Below, one piece after another: positions 40,390 through 51,260 of a stretch of 64,000 nt of DNA. Under the pieces are notes generated by a model. That model was not told the DNA's origin and searched no databases. It saw nothing but the letters and a program-made list of their open reading frames with translations. How positions within the stretch are numbered: the stretch's first letter is position 1; each line of letters begins with the position of its first letter. The stretch comes from Pseudomonadales bacterium. Its GTDB lineage: Bacteria; Pseudomonadota; Gammaproteobacteria; Pseudomonadales; DT-91. The stretch covers positions 1 through 64,000 of the forward strand of contig JABSRQ010000014.1 in assembly GCA_013215055.1 (NCBI GenBank), in the 5' to 3' direction. The position numbers and the translations under genes were made by a program.

Positions 40390-42963
40390 TTATTGCTGAT
40401 AATGTTTTTCCACTTTTTCTGTGACACTGTTAATAGCATTGAAACTGCGCATTTGTTGCATGATGTCATCATCCATATTCAGGTTCAGATTGATGGCGCG
40501 GCCATTTTCAAAATCCGGGTTATGGCCCTGCATGCTTACGCCTAGCAATAACTTGCCCTGATCGGTTAGATCAACGGTAGAGATCATCTGCCGATAATGA
40601 TAATTACCCAGGGCTTTATAAACATAGCTCATGGCCAGATTTGCATCCCCGATGGCTGTATCTCGGTAATGAATGGTACCGCCAGGGGGCGTGGAATATA
40701 ACAGGCCATTGCTGATGGTGAAATTATTTGCATTAATGGCAAACGGTAGACGCCCATTCATCTGGCCTGTGCCGCTTAAACCCGGTGTGTTGACCACGTT
40801 AATCACCTGCGCCAGGGACAGGTTTTCCAGTTTTAACAGGCCCTGATGGCTATCGGTATTCAGGTCAAACTGATATTCATCGAGTATCAACTCACCATCT
40901 AACAACTTTGCGCTAAAGTCCTGTATACGTATGACATCATCATCGCTGCGGCCATTAATGGATACAGCCAAATCCTTGATAGGCACACCCATATTAACTT
41001 CGGCCATGGTTAACTTACCAAAGCTGGCATAACTTAAGGCCCGGTCATCACCCTGAAGCAATATTTCGCCGTTGAAACCTGAAAAAATATAATCGTCAAA
41101 TAGACCACCCAACTCATTGAAACGTAAGCTGCCGCTGAGGGCGGTTTTTTCGCCCCAGCTGAATTCACCCTGGCCTGAAATAAGGCCTGTATTGATCCAG
41201 ACGGGCAGAGAATTGAGACCTAGCAGTTGGTGCAACGGGGTATCATCACTGAGCTGCATCGGAGGTATCAGCCATTGGCCGTGGCCAAGATTGGCTTCCT
41301 GTAGATGTATGCCGTTTACGGTGATGATTTTTTGTTTTCCATGTCGCAGTGTTAGATCAACATTCAGCTGATCTTTTTTTAAGCTAATCGGGCCTGAAAG
41401 CTGTAAGTCGGCTAATGTCATGCTGCTGTCGGCTAACGTAGGTTTTATGCCTTGAATATGTATTTGGCTTTGCAGTGTTAAACCTGTATCACCGTGTTGT
41501 AGATGTAAATCCCTTCCCTGAATAATAAGCTTCTCTGCGGTAGCCTTATCTGAGTGAAGATGATTTAAGCTGATGTTTAAGACCTTGCTTTGCAGTTGCA
41601 GTGATTTATCGTTGAGATTGATTTGTAAGTTATTGGTTTTGATACTGGCCGTTTTAGCGACGTAATTATCGTATGCCAAATTTTTGATATGGATAAAAGG
41701 GCCATCACTTATTTTTATCTGTATGGCCGGGTCCGATTGAGACGATAAATCGTAGCGCCAATCTAGCAGTGGCTTGAACTTCAATTGGGTAAATGTTAAA
41801 TCTGAAAAAATGGATTGAGTCAGCAGATGTTGTTTAAGTTGCGATGACGACAGTATACTTTGCAGTTTGATCTTGCCTGAACATTGCAGTGTCAGGTCGC
41901 AGACACTTTCGCTAAGGTTTATCTGCAAGGCTAAGGCATGTTTTTGTTTATCGAAAATTTTAAGTTTAATGTCAAAACTACCGACTTGGCTTAGTTGTTG
42001 TTGCTGCCAGATTAATTGCAGTTCTGATTGCGTTTGCAGTTGCATAGAATCGATGGCTGGTTTATCGAGAATTGATGTGAGCTGTAAATCACTAGCGGTT
42101 TTAGCTGTGAGCGTGAGCCCAGCCTCAATATCTTTAAGAGTGGCATTATCTAGTGGCCAATGAATATTAGCAGCAAGATGCCAGCGCCCCTGGCTTTGGC
42201 TTAAGTCCTTAAACGGTGTGAATAACGTGTCAATACCTGGCTGCTGCAACATGGCGGCCAGTTGTTGAATATCGATATCACTGTCTAATTCACAGTGTGT
42301 ACGCTGCGGTAGATCTTTACAGACGGTGTGTTGTGCCCATAAAACCTGATTTTTATCGCCAGTGTTTAACTGGCTGTTGAAATCAATCTGCTGTGTAGCC
42401 AGCTTTATCTGCGTCTTTAATATCAGCTCGCCTAGGTGAATGTCGGCTGATATTTGTTGCTGATCTTTCACCGCAATAGCCACTTTTAGCGCCGGCATTG
42501 AGGCATATTGGCGAAACCTTATGGCATCGATTGTTAAGTGGAAATCGCCATGCAGTGGCTCCAGGCTTTCTTGTATCCGCGTGCTTAACTGCTGAATGCT
42601 GAGATCAAAGGATTCGTTTGGCGACTGTTGTGTGTGGTCTGATTGGCTAGTGGGGGGTAAATCCAACTGCAGCGATTGGATTTGAATTTGCTCAACTTTT
42701 CCTAGGCTAAAGTCACCTTGGAATTGCAGGTTTTTTATACGCTGCTGGCGTCCATCGATACTGAAAATCAGGTTTTTTATGTGTATTTCTTGCAGGCTTA
42801 TAGAAAAGCCTTCTACTTCCAATAATTGAATATTGCTGCCTCGTTGTGCGCTTAACAGGATTTGATTGATGCTATTAATCAGCACCGGTTTCCAAGCAAA
42901 GATAACCGCACCGGTAATAAAACTGATGATACATAAGCTGCTAAATAAGAGTTTTTTAAGCAT
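40390..42963 (-). CDS. ydbH: YdbH-family AsmA-like intermembrane phospholipid transport protein
   Basis: 857 residues, close to the E. coli length (about 879). One N-terminal transmembrane helix (about 7-25) anchors it in the inner membrane. The rest is a long series of short alternating beta strands, as expected for an AsmA-like hydrophobic groove spanning the periplasm. The conserved C-terminal part contains SNGLLYSTPPGGTIHYRDT and ALGNYHYRQMISTVDL, the YdbH signature. With YnbE and YdbL encoded just downstream, the whole transport system is present. It is one of three partly redundant bridges (with TamB and YhdP) in enterobacteria. Confidence 0.92.
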   Translation of the reverse strand: MLKKLLFSSLCIISFITGAVIFAWKPVLINSINQILLSAQRGSNIQLLEVEGFSISLQEIHIKNLIFSIDGRQQRIKNLQFQGDFSLGKVEQIQIQSLQLDLPPTSQSDHTQQSPNESFDLSIQQLSTRIQESLEPLHGDFHLTIDAIRFRQYASMPALKVAIAVKDQQQISADIHLGELILKTQIKLATQQIDFNSQLNTGDKNQVLWAQHTVCKDLPQRTHCELDSDIDIQQLAAMLQQPGIDTLFTPFKDLSQSQGRWHLAANIHWPLDNATLKDIEAGLTLTAKTASDLQLTSILDKPAIDSMQLQTQSELQLIWQQQQLSQVGSFDIKLKIFDKQKHALALQINLSESVCDLTLQCSGKIKLQSILSSSQLKQHLLTQSIFSDLTFTQLKFKPLLDWRYDLSSQSDPAIQIKISDGPFIHIKNLAYDNYVAKTASIKTNNLQINLNDKSLQLQSKVLNISLNHLHSDKATAEKLIIQGRDLHLQHGDTGLTLQSQIHIQGIKPTLADSSMTLADLQLSGPISLKKDQLNVDLTLRHGKQKIITVNGIHLQEANLGHGQWLIPPMQLSDDTPLHQLLGLNSLPVWINTGLISGQGEFSWGEKTALSGSLRFNELGGLFDDYIFSGFNGEILLQGDDRALSYASFGKLTMAEVNMGVPIKDLAVSINGRSDDDVIRIQDFSAKLLDGELILDEYQFDLNTDSHQGLLKLENLSLAQVINVVNTPGLSGTGQMNGRLPFAINANNFTISNGLLYSTPPGGTIHYRDTAIGDANLAMSYVYKALGNYHYRQMISTVDLTDQGKLLLGVSMQGHNPDFENGRAINLNLNMDDDIMQQMRSFNAINSVTEKVEKHYQQ

Positions 42964-43143
42964 GGGTTTAGTGGGGATGACAGGTTTGTACTGAGACTAG
43001 CATTATTGCCTTTATAAATTGATTGTTTTTCCTATTTTTAGACTACTTCAAAGCATTTAATGGGTTTCTGGCATTTAAGATGAAGATCCAGCTTTCATCT
43101 ATACTGCAATGGCGATTCTGGAAATAAGACGGCCCGGATTTTT

Positions 43144-45513
43144 ATGCTTCGACGTTCTTACTTATGCCTTTTTTTTATCATCTGCGTATTTGGGATGAAT
43201 ATTGCCTGTGCAAAAGACCATCAAGTGGGGTATCAAGGGCAGGAAAGCCTGGACTTAGCGCCCTTTATTTATTATCTGGAAGACCCTAACTGGGCATATG
43301 ATATTGAGGCTGTGAGTTCGCAGGCCTTTAGCTCCCGTTTCCAGCGTAATCAAGCCAAAATATTTAAAACCCTTAATGGTGAATCCCAATATTGGTTACG
43401 CATCTCCTTAAGCCCTGAATTACTCGACAAAAGTTTTGCGGATAAGTGGATTTTATATCTACGCCGCCAACCCCAGATTCAAGGTCTGGTTTTTTATCTG
43501 TTTGAATCTGGGCAGGAAATACGTCGGGTAAAAACCGGTGTGGCATTACCTTCAACAAGCCGTGATATCGATATGCTTTTATATGCCTTTAGGGTATCGA
43601 TTACAGAGGGCAAAGCCGCAACGATTTATTTACAGGTGGATAACCGCAATTACCAAGGCATTACGATTCCGCTAGAACTTATCACTGAGGTGCAGTTACA
43701 TAGGCGTAATACCTTTAATACGGGTTTTTTAGGGGCGTTTTATGGCGTGATGATTGCGTTGTTTCTCTACAACGTGGTGCTGGCGGTTCGATTAAACGAT
43801 TGGGCCCATTACAGTTATTTATTATTGCTGGTGATCGGTACCACCGCTTGTCTGGCGATGGATGGCTCGGGCAGCCGTTATGTGTGGAGCGCATATCCGC
43901 AGTTAACGCCAGTGATTAAACAGCTGGGCAATATCTCCATCTGCCCCGTGCATGTGGGTTTTATTTTTCTGATTTTGGGTTTGTGGAAAAGTATACCCAA
44001 GCTGCGTAGCAGTTTTATCGGTTTTATTAGCCTAAGTTCGTCTTATTTACTTTATGCGATTATTAGCGGCAATACACAATGGGGATTTCATTTTATTATC
44101 GCCAGCTTTCTGTTTGGCTTAGTTTATATTGCGATGGCGATCTATAAAAAAATCCCGCTGGCAGGGTATTTATTGATTGCCGAAGGCAGCTTAATAGCTG
44201 CATCGGCAGCGAGTATAACGTTGCATTTTTCTTCTATCGATATGGGCTTGGAAAGCTGGCGCATGTGGAGTGTACATGTGGGGCTGGTGTTGGAGGTCTT
44301 GCTGTTTTCCCTGGTGTTGGCCCAGCGCATCAGTATGCAATACCGGCAATCATTGCAACATGAACGTAAGCTGGTGGAAGTGAAGCAGCAGGCCATTGCC
44401 GCTTACCAATCCAGTATGCAATTAAAAAATGACTTCCTGTCGACGGTGAGCCATGAATTAAGAACGCCGATGAATGCGATTGTTGGTGGCCTGCAGTTAT
44501 TGAAAAAAGATCAGTTATCTGATGAATCTTCCGTGGATATTATTTATGACGGGGCCGATGACATGATGCGGCTGGTGAATGATATTTTGATTCATGCCGA
44601 GATACAGGCGGGCAAAATTACGGTTAGAAAAACCGATGTTAATAGCACCGCTTTTTTTACCACCTTACAGCACTTGTATCAGCAGCTCTGCAATCAAAAA
44701 TCATTAACCCTGCAATGGCATGTGACGCCTAAGGTTCCGCCCTGGTTATATACCGACAGCCAAAAACTTTCCATCATCATCACTAAATTAATGGATAACG
44801 CGGTGAAATATACTGCACAGGGGTCTTTAATCTTTCATTGTGATTATAAAATCTGCGATGAAAGCAATACGCTCGGGCAATTGATTATTCGGGTAGAAGA
44901 CAGCGGTATCGGCATGAGCAAGGCCGATCAAAGCAAAATTTTTGAATCGTTCAGTCAATTGGATACAGGCTTTCAACGCCGCTATGGCGGATTGGGAATT
45001 GGTCTTTCTATATGTCAGGATCTGATCTCAAGCATGCACGGGCAGTTAACCCTGACATCACAGCTGGACAAGGGCAGTTCTTTTACCGTGAGCCTGCCAG
45101 TTGCACCAGGTAAGGCTGCACATCATCAGAAACCGGATATATCCCATCAGCAACGGCTACCGATTTTGGTGGTGGAAGACAATATCGTTAACCAAAAAGT
45201 GATGCAGAAAATACTGCAGAATTTGGGTTATCACAGCGTGATTGCCAATCATGGGCAGGAGGCGCTGGACTTATTAAGTGAGCAGCGTTTCTCGCTGGTA
45301 TTGATGGATTTACAAATGCCTGTGATGGATGGTTTCAGCTGTGTAGAACATATTCGTCAAATACCGGAACTGACAACGTTGCCGGTTATCGCCGTGACAG
45401 CTAATTTAATGGATGCCGATAAACAGCGTTGTTTAGAGGCCGGAATGCATGCATTTATGACCAAACCGGTGAAAATGCAGGAATTAGAAGAGCTGCTGTC
45501 GCAGTTTTTATAA
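43144..45513 (+). CDS. 7TMR-DISM hybrid sensor histidine kinase with C-terminal receiver
   Basis: 789 residues. The signal peptide is followed by a periplasmic 7TMR-DISM extracellular domain (about 30-190; WLRISLSPELLD, YLQVDNRNYQGITIPLEL), then seven transmembrane helices (about 195-400) beginning FYGVMIALFLYNVVLAV. His437 lies in STVSHELRTPMNAI, and the ATPase domain has MDNAVKYTAQG, VEDSGIGMS and YGGLGIGLSIC. The receiver has VVEDNIVNQ, Asp722 in LMDLQMPVMDG and MTKPVKM. DISM2 domains probably bind carbohydrate-like or other small ligands. A second, related hybrid kinase follows 41 bases downstream. No response-regulator output or HPt gene is adjacent. Confidence 0.93.
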   Translation: MLRRSYLCLFFIICVFGMNIACAKDHQVGYQGQESLDLAPFIYYLEDPNWAYDIEAVSSQAFSSRFQRNQAKIFKTLNGESQYWLRISLSPELLDKSFADKWILYLRRQPQIQGLVFYLFESGQEIRRVKTGVALPSTSRDIDMLLYAFRVSITEGKAATIYLQVDNRNYQGITIPLELITEVQLHRRNTFNTGFLGAFYGVMIALFLYNVVLAVRLNDWAHYSYLLLLVIGTTACLAMDGSGSRYVWSAYPQLTPVIKQLGNISICPVHVGFIFLILGLWKSIPKLRSSFIGFISLSSSYLLYAIISGNTQWGFHFIIASFLFGLVYIAMAIYKKIPLAGYLLIAEGSLIAASAASITLHFSSIDMGLESWRMWSVHVGLVLEVLLFSLVLAQRISMQYRQSLQHERKLVEVKQQAIAAYQSSMQLKNDFLSTVSHELRTPMNAIVGGLQLLKKDQLSDESSVDIIYDGADDMMRLVNDILIHAEIQAGKITVRKTDVNSTAFFTTLQHLYQQLCNQKSLTLQWHVTPKVPPWLYTDSQKLSIIITKLMDNAVKYTAQGSLIFHCDYKICDESNTLGQLIIRVEDSGIGMSKADQSKIFESFSQLDTGFQRRYGGLGIGLSICQDLISSMHGQLTLTSQLDKGSSFTVSLPVAPGKAAHHQKPDISHQQRLPILVVEDNIVNQKVMQKILQNLGYHSVIANHGQEALDLLSEQRFSLVLMDLQMPVMDGFSCVEHIRQIPELTTLPVIAVTANLMDADKQRCLEAGMHAFMTKPVKMQELEELLSQFL

Positions 45514-45535
45514 GTTGATAAACAGAGGTTTTTTC

Positions 45536-45565
45536 ATGGCAGAGTCACGACGGCATGACATTTAG
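45536..45565 (+). CDS. possible 9-codon upstream peptide overlapping the second hybrid kinase start
   Basis: ATG at 45536 has a good ribosome site (CAGAGG, 7 bases upstream) and codes MAESRRHDI before TAG at 45563. The kinase ATG (45555) lies inside this frame and has no clear ribosome site of its own. Translation of the short frame would deliver ribosomes to the kinase start by coupling. The alternative is that 45555 is used inefficiently. Confidence 0.35.
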   Translation: MAESRRHDI

Positions 45566-48371
45566 CAGCAAGCTAATATTAGCTTCACTAACTTGGCCGC
45601 TGCTGCGCTGGCAGGGATTTATCCTGTTTATATTTATCAGCTGTCATGCTTATAGTGAAGCACTGGATACACCTAAAAAACTTTTGGTTAATCAGCCCCT
45701 GCGGCAGGTCAATTTATTAGATTATATCTATCAGTGGCGAGATGAGTCTGCCAATATCGCCCTTGATAAGGTTCAACAGCAAACATTTGTCAGCCTGGAA
45801 GGCCATAAAAGCATAGGCCATGGTTTTACTGATGCGGCAATCTGGTATCGTTTTAATCTGCATAACCCCAGTGCAGAAAGCCGCTTGGTGTATATCCGTT
45901 TTAGCCGCGTATTATTGGATTCCATCAAACTCTATAAAACCACCGATGATGTCCACTCCAAGTTAAAGCTTTTATATCATCAGGGGGATTTTCAGGTCTT
46001 CTCTGAACGGCCCCTGCAAATGCCATTTTTCACATTTCCTATACAACTGGAGCGAGGGGGAAAGGCCACTTATTATTTTCGGGTGTCTAGTAAAAGTGCA
46101 CATATGTTTGAGCTGGATATCAGTGATGCGTTTGCTTTTAATGATTTCATCTTTCGATATTCGTTGATTAATATTTTGGCTTATGGCATCGCCATAGGCT
46201 TGCTTATTTATCATCTGGTCTTGTTTTTCCTGACGCGCGAAAAAACTTATCTTTATTTTGTTGTGGCTGCGTCATCGCTGTGTGTGGTGTTTATGATTAT
46301 GGATGGCTTGGCTTTTATGCTGCTGTGGCCCGAAGCGATACATTGGCAACAAATAGCCATATTTTTCTTTGCGGCTATCTCTATGGCTTGTTTGATGCAG
46401 TATAGCCGGGAGTGTTTGTTAAGTAAGCAGCTGGCACCCAGACTGGATAAATGTATGGTCTTTTTTACCAGACTATTTATGTTGTCGGCATTGATCGTTT
46501 TTTTTGTGTCAGATATCTATTTTCTCAATCAAGTTCTCCTGCTCAATATCTCATTGATGAGTATTTTTGTTTTGTTTCTAGGCCTGTATTTTATATGCAG
46601 AGGTCAAAAAATAGCCCGTTTCTATTTGTTATCCTGGTCACCGATAACAATGATTTATTCGTTGACGGTAATGAATTTTTATTGGAATTTTATTTCCAAT
46701 GAGAGCTTAGGTGAAGTTACAAAAATATTATTTTCTTTGCAGATTATAGCGATGTCGTTAATGGTAGGCGGGCGCATCAAGGTGTTGCAAGAAAAACAAA
46801 AAGCGACAGCGCAACAAGCCCTGCAGGCGGAAACGCGTCATCAGGCCAAGAGTGAGTTTCTGGCGACGATGAGCCATGAGATTCGCACGCCATTAAACGG
46901 CGTGATAGCAATGTCTAACTTATTAATGGAGACACCATTAAACGATGAGCAACGCCATTACAATCGTATTATCACCACTTCAGGCCAGGCCTTATTGGCG
47001 GTGATTAACGATATTCTTGATTATTCAAAAATCGAAGCGGGCAAGATGAGCATGAACGCAGACGATGTGGTGCTAAGCGAGTTATTGCTGGAGGTCAAAC
47101 ATATCTTTGCGCTTAGGGAAAAAGAAACGGCTAATGAATTTGTTATCTCTTTAGCCGCTGAAATACCGGAGATCATGGTATTTGATAGCGTCAGAGTCCG
47201 GCAGGTATTGATCAACTTTATTAGCAATGCGTTTAAGTTTACCGAAAACGGTGAGGTGTTATTAATGGTCAATAAAAGCGCCGACAAACGCTTGATTTTT
47301 ACCGTCACCGACACCGGTATAGGCATTAAAGCAGAGAGTTTAGAGCGGATTTTTCAAAGCTTTGAGCAGGAAAGCCAAGGTGCAACCCGACAATTTGGCG
47401 GCACGGGGCTGGGGTTGGCTATCAGTAAAAATCTGGTGCAATTGATGCAAGGTGAGGTAGGTGTGAGAAGTAAGCCGGGTGAGGGTTCCAGCTTCTTTTT
47501 TGATCTGCCGTTTATCGTCAGTGATAAACCTCAGGGTGATCATCATGCGCTAAAATTTTTGCAGGGCCTGCAGCTGATGTTGGTGGATGACAATAGGGCT
47601 TATTGCGATAGCCTGCAGCAGCAAATCCCGAAAAATGCAGACTTTTCATTAAACGCTGTAACCTCAGCTCAAGAACTTTTAAGCCTGTTTTCTGAGGGTA
47701 AAAAGACGCCCCAAATAGATGTACTTATAATCGATTATCATTTCCCTGAGAGTGACGGTGTAGAGCTGGCCCAACAGCTGCGACAAATAGAGGCGGGGAA
47801 ATTGATTCCTATGATATTAATTGCAACAACCGGCATGCTGCCAGAAAAATCCCGGTGGCAGCAGGCCGGTATTAATTTGGCCAGAGAAAAACCGCTGTTT
47901 TTATATCAATTACAGGCGGATATTGAGAATTTATTGTCTCTGTCTGAATCCTCCGAGAAGGTTATACAAATGCCTCTTCCCTATGTGCTGCCACAGAAAA
48001 AACTGCACATTTTAATAGCCGAAGATAATCTTGTGAATCAGCAGGTGATTAAAATCCTATTGAAAAAAATGGGCCATCGCTGTGAATGTGTGGCCGATGG
48101 TCAACAGGCCGTGGATGCAGCTACCGAGGCCGGGAATTATTATGATTTGATTCTGATGGATTATGAGATGCCGGTGATGGATGGCCTTAAAGCCACGCAA
48201 GTGATTCGTTTATTTGAACAGCAGAATAAACTTAAGCGCCTGCCTATCTATGCATTAACGGCGCATGCATTAATAGAATATCGCCAAGCTTGCCTGGATG
48301 CCGGTATGGATGGTGTTTTATTAAAACCCCTGGATAGAGAAAAGCTGCAGCAGGTCTTAAAGTCGCAATAG
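45555..48371 (+). CDS. 7TMR-DISM hybrid sensor histidine kinase with two receivers
   Basis: 938 residues with the same plan as its neighbour: an exported 7TMR-DISM domain ([29 protein letters not shown]) and a seven-helix membrane region (about 200-410). His441 lies in [14 protein letters not shown], and the ATPase has [21 protein letters not shown] and [11 protein letters not shown]. Then two receivers. The first (about 675-795) is divergent, VDDNRAYCD with [10 protein letters not shown] and EKPLFL. The second (about 816-938) is canonical, AEDNLVNQ with [11 protein letters not shown] and LLKPLD. The double receiver suggests a phosphorelay requiring an HPt protein encoded elsewhere. It is probably in one operon with the preceding kinase, from which it may have arisen by duplication. 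Confidence 0.92.
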   Translation: MTFSSKLILASLTWPLLRWQGFILFIFISCHAYSEALDTPKKLLVNQPLRQVNLLDYIYQWRDESANIALDKVQQQTFVSLEGHKSIGHGFTDAAIWYRFNLHNPSAESRLVYIRFSRVLLDSIKLYKTTDDVHSKLKLLYHQGDFQVFSERPLQMPFFTFPIQLERGGKATYYFRVSSKSAHMFELDISDAFAFNDFIFRYSLINILAYGIAIGLLIYHLVLFFLTREKTYLYFVVAASSLCVVFMIMDGLAFMLLWPEAIHWQQIAIFFFAAISMACLMQYSRECLLSKQLAPRLDKCMVFFTRLFMLSALIVFFVSDIYFLNQVLLLNISLMSIFVLFLGLYFICRGQKIARFYLLSWSPITMIYSLTVMNFYWNFISNESLGEVTKILFSLQIIAMSLMVGGRIKVLQEKQKATAQQALQAETRHQAKSEFLATMSHEIRTPLNGVIAMSNLLMETPLNDEQRHYNRIITTSGQALLAVINDILDYSKIEAGKMSMNADDVVLSELLLEVKHIFALREKETANEFVISLAAEIPEIMVFDSVRVRQVLINFISNAFKFTENGEVLLMVNKSADKRLIFTVTDTGIGIKAESLERIFQSFEQESQGATRQFGGTGLGLAISKNLVQLMQGEVGVRSKPGEGSSFFFDLPFIVSDKPQGDHHALKFLQGLQLMLVDDNRAYCDSLQQQIPKNADFSLNAVTSAQELLSLFSEGKKTPQIDVLIIDYHFPESDGVELAQQLRQIEAGKLIPMILIATTGMLPEKSRWQQAGINLAREKPLFLYQLQADIENLLSLSESSEKVIQMPLPYVLPQKKLHILIAEDNLVNQQVIKILLKKMGHRCECVADGQQAVDAATEAGNYYDLILMDYEMPVMDGLKATQVIRLFEQQNKLKRLPIYALTAHALIEYRQACLDAGMDGVLLKPLDREKLQQVLKSQ

Positions 48372-48532
48372 ATGCGAGCTGAAGTTCTATTTGGTTCTAA
48401 TAAATTCATCGCTTAATTCCATCACATTATTAAGAATAAATATTATTTTTTTAAAAAACGTATAGTCGAAAAATAAGACCGTTTATCTGCAGTTAACATG
48501 AAAATTTTGTTAATGTTTCCTATAACTAGTTT

Positions 48533-49153
48533 ATGAAAAAACTTATTAGTGGCTTTATTTACTCTCGTATTTGCGCGACTCAGCAAAGGGGGTTTACTCT
48601 ACTTGAATTGATGGTTGTTGTTGGTATCGCTGCAATTTTAATGTCTATAGCGGCGCCTAATATGCAAACTATTATACAAAACGGCCGACTGGTTGCTCAA
48701 TTTAATGAGAGTGTGGGTCTATTATCTTTTGTGCGCAGCGAAGCGATCAAACGCAAGGCGTTTACCATTACCCTATGCGGCAGTGACGATGCCTATAAAG
48801 CGATTCCCACGTGTAATTCCAGCAGCTGGGAAAAAGGCTGGATGATCTTTTCTGATTCCGATAACGATAGAAAATTAGAGCCTGCGTTAGGTGAAGAGTT
48901 AATTCGTATAGGCGCACCTATTGAAGGTGGAAATACCCTTAGATCTCAGGGTTTTGATGCCTCATCTTATATCACCTTCGATAAATACGGCCAACCCACA
49001 GCCGCAGGCACGTTGATTGTTTGTGATGATCGAGGTACAAAAAAAGCTAAGGCCGTGGTCATTTCAGCGGCGGGGCAAACCCGAAAGGCGGTGGATGAAA
49101 CCAGCTCTCGCGTGGTGAATAATCACAGTGGAGATGATATCTCATGTCCATGA
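48533..49153 (+). CDS. fimT: GspH/FimT-family minor pseudopilin
   Basis: 206 residues. A leader of about 19 residues ends in the prepilin peptidase site RG/FTLLELMVVVGIAAIL, with Glu5 of the mature protein. The rest is the GspH domain: RSEAIKRKAFTITLCGSDD, WEKGWMIFSDSDNDRK and a Cys-containing C-terminus. It is the first gene of the minor-pilin operon, and its end overlaps the pilV start by 10 bases. Minor pilins prime pilus assembly and may take part in DNA uptake. FimU is an equally possible name. No ribosome site is visible, but the ATG is preceded by TATAACT 6 bases upstream. Confidence 0.9.
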   Translation: MKKLISGFIYSRICATQQRGFTLLELMVVVGIAAILMSIAAPNMQTIIQNGRLVAQFNESVGLLSFVRSEAIKRKAFTITLCGSDDAYKAIPTCNSSSWEKGWMIFSDSDNDRKLEPALGEELIRIGAPIEGGNTLRSQGFDASSYITFDKYGQPTAAGTLIVCDDRGTKKAKAVVISAAGQTRKAVDETSSRVVNNHSGDDISCP

Positions 49154-49656
49154 AAATACGATCAGCGGTTTATCAGCGTGGCATGAACTTGATTGAAGTG
49201 CTTATCACGATCCTTGTTTTATCGGTGGGATTGATGGGCATGGCCGCGATTCAATTGACTGGGCTCAAATCCAATCAATCGGCCTATTTTCGTTCACAGG
49301 CAAGCATGCTGGCCTACGATATGGCCGATAGAATGCGCGCCAATGCGACTCTTGCGTATGTTAGCACTGGCAATGATTTTGATACGGATGGTTCTGTGCC
49401 GTCATTACCTTCCTGTGTTCAAGCGGCCACCGGTTGCACGGCTGTAGATCAAGTGGATGCCGATTTAGCCGAGTGGAGTAGCCGTGTTAAAACCGGCAAT
49501 AACAGCAGCTCTTTATTACCGGGTGCCAGAGGTGTTATCTCGGTGGATGCCAATAATATTTTTACCATTACGATTACCTGGGCAGAAACGGACTGGCAGG
49601 ATACAAAAATACGGGCCGTAATAGATAAGGATTTTGCGGTTAATTTTGCACTCTGA
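49144..49656 (+). CDS. pilV: type IV pilus minor pilin PilV
   Basis: 170 residues. Prepilin site RG/MNLIEVLITILVLSVGLMGM, with the PilV hallmark continuation AAIQLTGLKSNQSAYFRSQA and MADRMRANA. A Cys pair (SCVQAATGC) lies in the middle. ATG 49144 and 49150 are both possible; both overlap the fimT stop. It is second in the operon and 9 bases before pilW. It is part of the PilVWX core complex below PilY1 at the pilus tip. Confidence 0.92.
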   Translation: MSMKIRSAVYQRGMNLIEVLITILVLSVGLMGMAAIQLTGLKSNQSAYFRSQASMLAYDMADRMRANATLAYVSTGNDFDTDGSVPSLPSCVQAATGCTAVDQVDADLAEWSSRVKTGNNSSSLLPGARGVISVDANNIFTITITWAETDWQDTKIRAVIDKDFAVNFAL

Positions 49657-49665
49657 GGTGCTTAT

Positions 49666-50739
49666 ATGTTGGTCAGAAATAAATCACCAATAAGTTTGGG
49701 TTATACCTTAATCGAATTAATGATTGCGATAACACTCAGTACTTTTTTGATGGCGGGTGTGATCACCATCTTTGTTGATTCAAAGCAGACGGATAACGTC
49801 GCTGAGGCGCTGGCTAGAATTCAGGAAACCGGCCGCACTGCATTGGATATCTTAACCAAAGATACCCGCATGGCCGGTTATCAAGGTTGTGCCGATCCCG
49901 AGACGCTGGAAATGAATATCATCGCCAATAACCCGCCTACCAACAGTTTTCTAACCACGGCGGTACGTGGTTGGGAGGTCACGTCAACAACGTGGGCAGC
50001 AGGCACCGAAATCAGCGGCACGGAAGTGGAATCCAGTGCTCGTATAGGTAGTGATGTGATTGCGATTCAGCGTGGGGTTTCAGGGGATACCGAGTTGGTG
50101 GGGAATATGGCGGCCGATAATGCCAATATTCAGGTCAATAATAATAATATGGGTTTTGCTAAAAATGATATTGTTATCATCTCCGATTGTGAAAGCGCCG
50201 ACATGTTCAGGATCTCCAGCAATCCCGATTCTAACACCTGGGCCCATGCCAATAATGTCAATTCTTCCAACCGACTAAGTCAGCTATATGATGATGAGGC
50301 CAATATATTTTCTTTTAAATCGATTATCTATTTTGTTGCTGATACCGGCAGAAAAAATGCGGCCGGAGATGCCATTAATGCCTTGTATCAGGCCCGCGAT
50401 TTTTTAAATGATTCGGCCACCACAAGCTTCGAAATTCAGGAATTGCTCGAAGGCGTAGATAGTTTGCAACTGCTGTATGGCGAGTTATTGGCGACTGGGA
50501 ATATGGCGTTTAAAACCGCTAATAATGTTACCGATATGCAAAGGGTCACCGCAGTTAAACTGGGGATTTTGGTAAGCAGTACCACCTTGTCGCGCAGTAG
50601 CAATGACAGCAATACCTATAATTTACCGGGCCAGTCTATAGCCGCACAGGCTACACCGGCCAATGGCAGAGAACATAAGGAAGACCGACGCTTACGTAGG
50701 GATTTTACGACCACCATTGCGATACGCAATCGATTATAA
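49666..50739 (+). CDS. pilW: type IV pilus minor pilin PilW
   Basis: 357 residues. Prepilin site LG/YTLIELMIAITLSTFLMAGV, followed by the PilW pattern IQETGRTALDILTKDTRMAG and YQGCADPE. The long globular part is Asn/Thr/Ser-rich and ends with a segment on valid PilW lines (RVTAVKLGILVSS..., then RRDFTTTIAIRNRL). It is of normal length. Its stop is 11 bases before pilX. Confidence 0.92.
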   Translation: MLVRNKSPISLGYTLIELMIAITLSTFLMAGVITIFVDSKQTDNVAEALARIQETGRTALDILTKDTRMAGYQGCADPETLEMNIIANNPPTNSFLTTAVRGWEVTSTTWAAGTEISGTEVESSARIGSDVIAIQRGVSGDTELVGNMAADNANIQVNNNNMGFAKNDIVIISDCESADMFRISSNPDSNTWAHANNVNSSNRLSQLYDDEANIFSFKSIIYFVADTGRKNAAGDAINALYQARDFLNDSATTSFEIQELLEGVDSLQLLYGELLATGNMAFKTANNVTDMQRVTAVKLGILVSSTTLSRSSNDSNTYNLPGQSIAAQATPANGREHKEDRRLRRDFTTTIAIRNRL

Positions 50740-50750
50740 CGGGTTGTTTT

Positions 50751-51224
50751 ATGGTTTATGCGCCAACAGAAATGAAAACACAAAAACAAACGGGTGTGGT
50801 TTTAATATTCAGCATCATCTTGTTATTGGTGATGACCGTTTTGGCTTTATCCAACCTGAATACATCCACGCTTCAGGAAAGAATGGCATCCAACTCTCAG
50901 GATTATAATAAAACTTTTTTAGCGGCCGAGAGTGCGGTATCCAATTCCATTAACGAGGTTTTTGCCGGTAGTTTAGGTGTGTTAACTGAAGCGATGGCGC
51001 TAGATGGTGTATTCACCGGTGCAGTTAGTTATGACATATTAGACCCACAAATCACCTCCACGGTAGAGGTTAAATATAATGGTCAGGTGATAATTACCGG
51101 CGGTAACTCCATGGATTCAGATAAAAATACCACCCAGCTTGCCGGCCAGCGTTTTGAATTTAAAAGTACAAGTAAACTCGGTTTAACCGAAACGATAATT
51201 TCTCAGGGTATTGATTACAATTAA
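50751..51224 (+). CDS. pilX: type IV pilus minor pilin PilX
   Basis: 157 residues. The N-terminus QTG/VVLIFSIILLLVMTVLA lacks Glu5, as is usual for PilX, and continues LNTSTLQERMASNSQDYNKT and FLAAESAV, the family signature. The ATG at 50751 is 11 bases after pilW; a second ATG six codons later is also possible. The short C-terminal domain has no Cys. PilX works with PilV and PilW to recruit PilY1, encoded next. Confidence 0.9.
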   Translation: MVYAPTEMKTQKQTGVVLIFSIILLLVMTVLALSNLNTSTLQERMASNSQDYNKTFLAAESAVSNSINEVFAGSLGVLTEAMALDGVFTGAVSYDILDPQITSTVEVKYNGQVIITGGNSMDSDKNTTQLAGQRFEFKSTSKLGLTETIISQGIDYN

Positions 51225-51260
51225 ATAATAGTTCACAAAGGACTGTGTTTGGAGAGAGAT

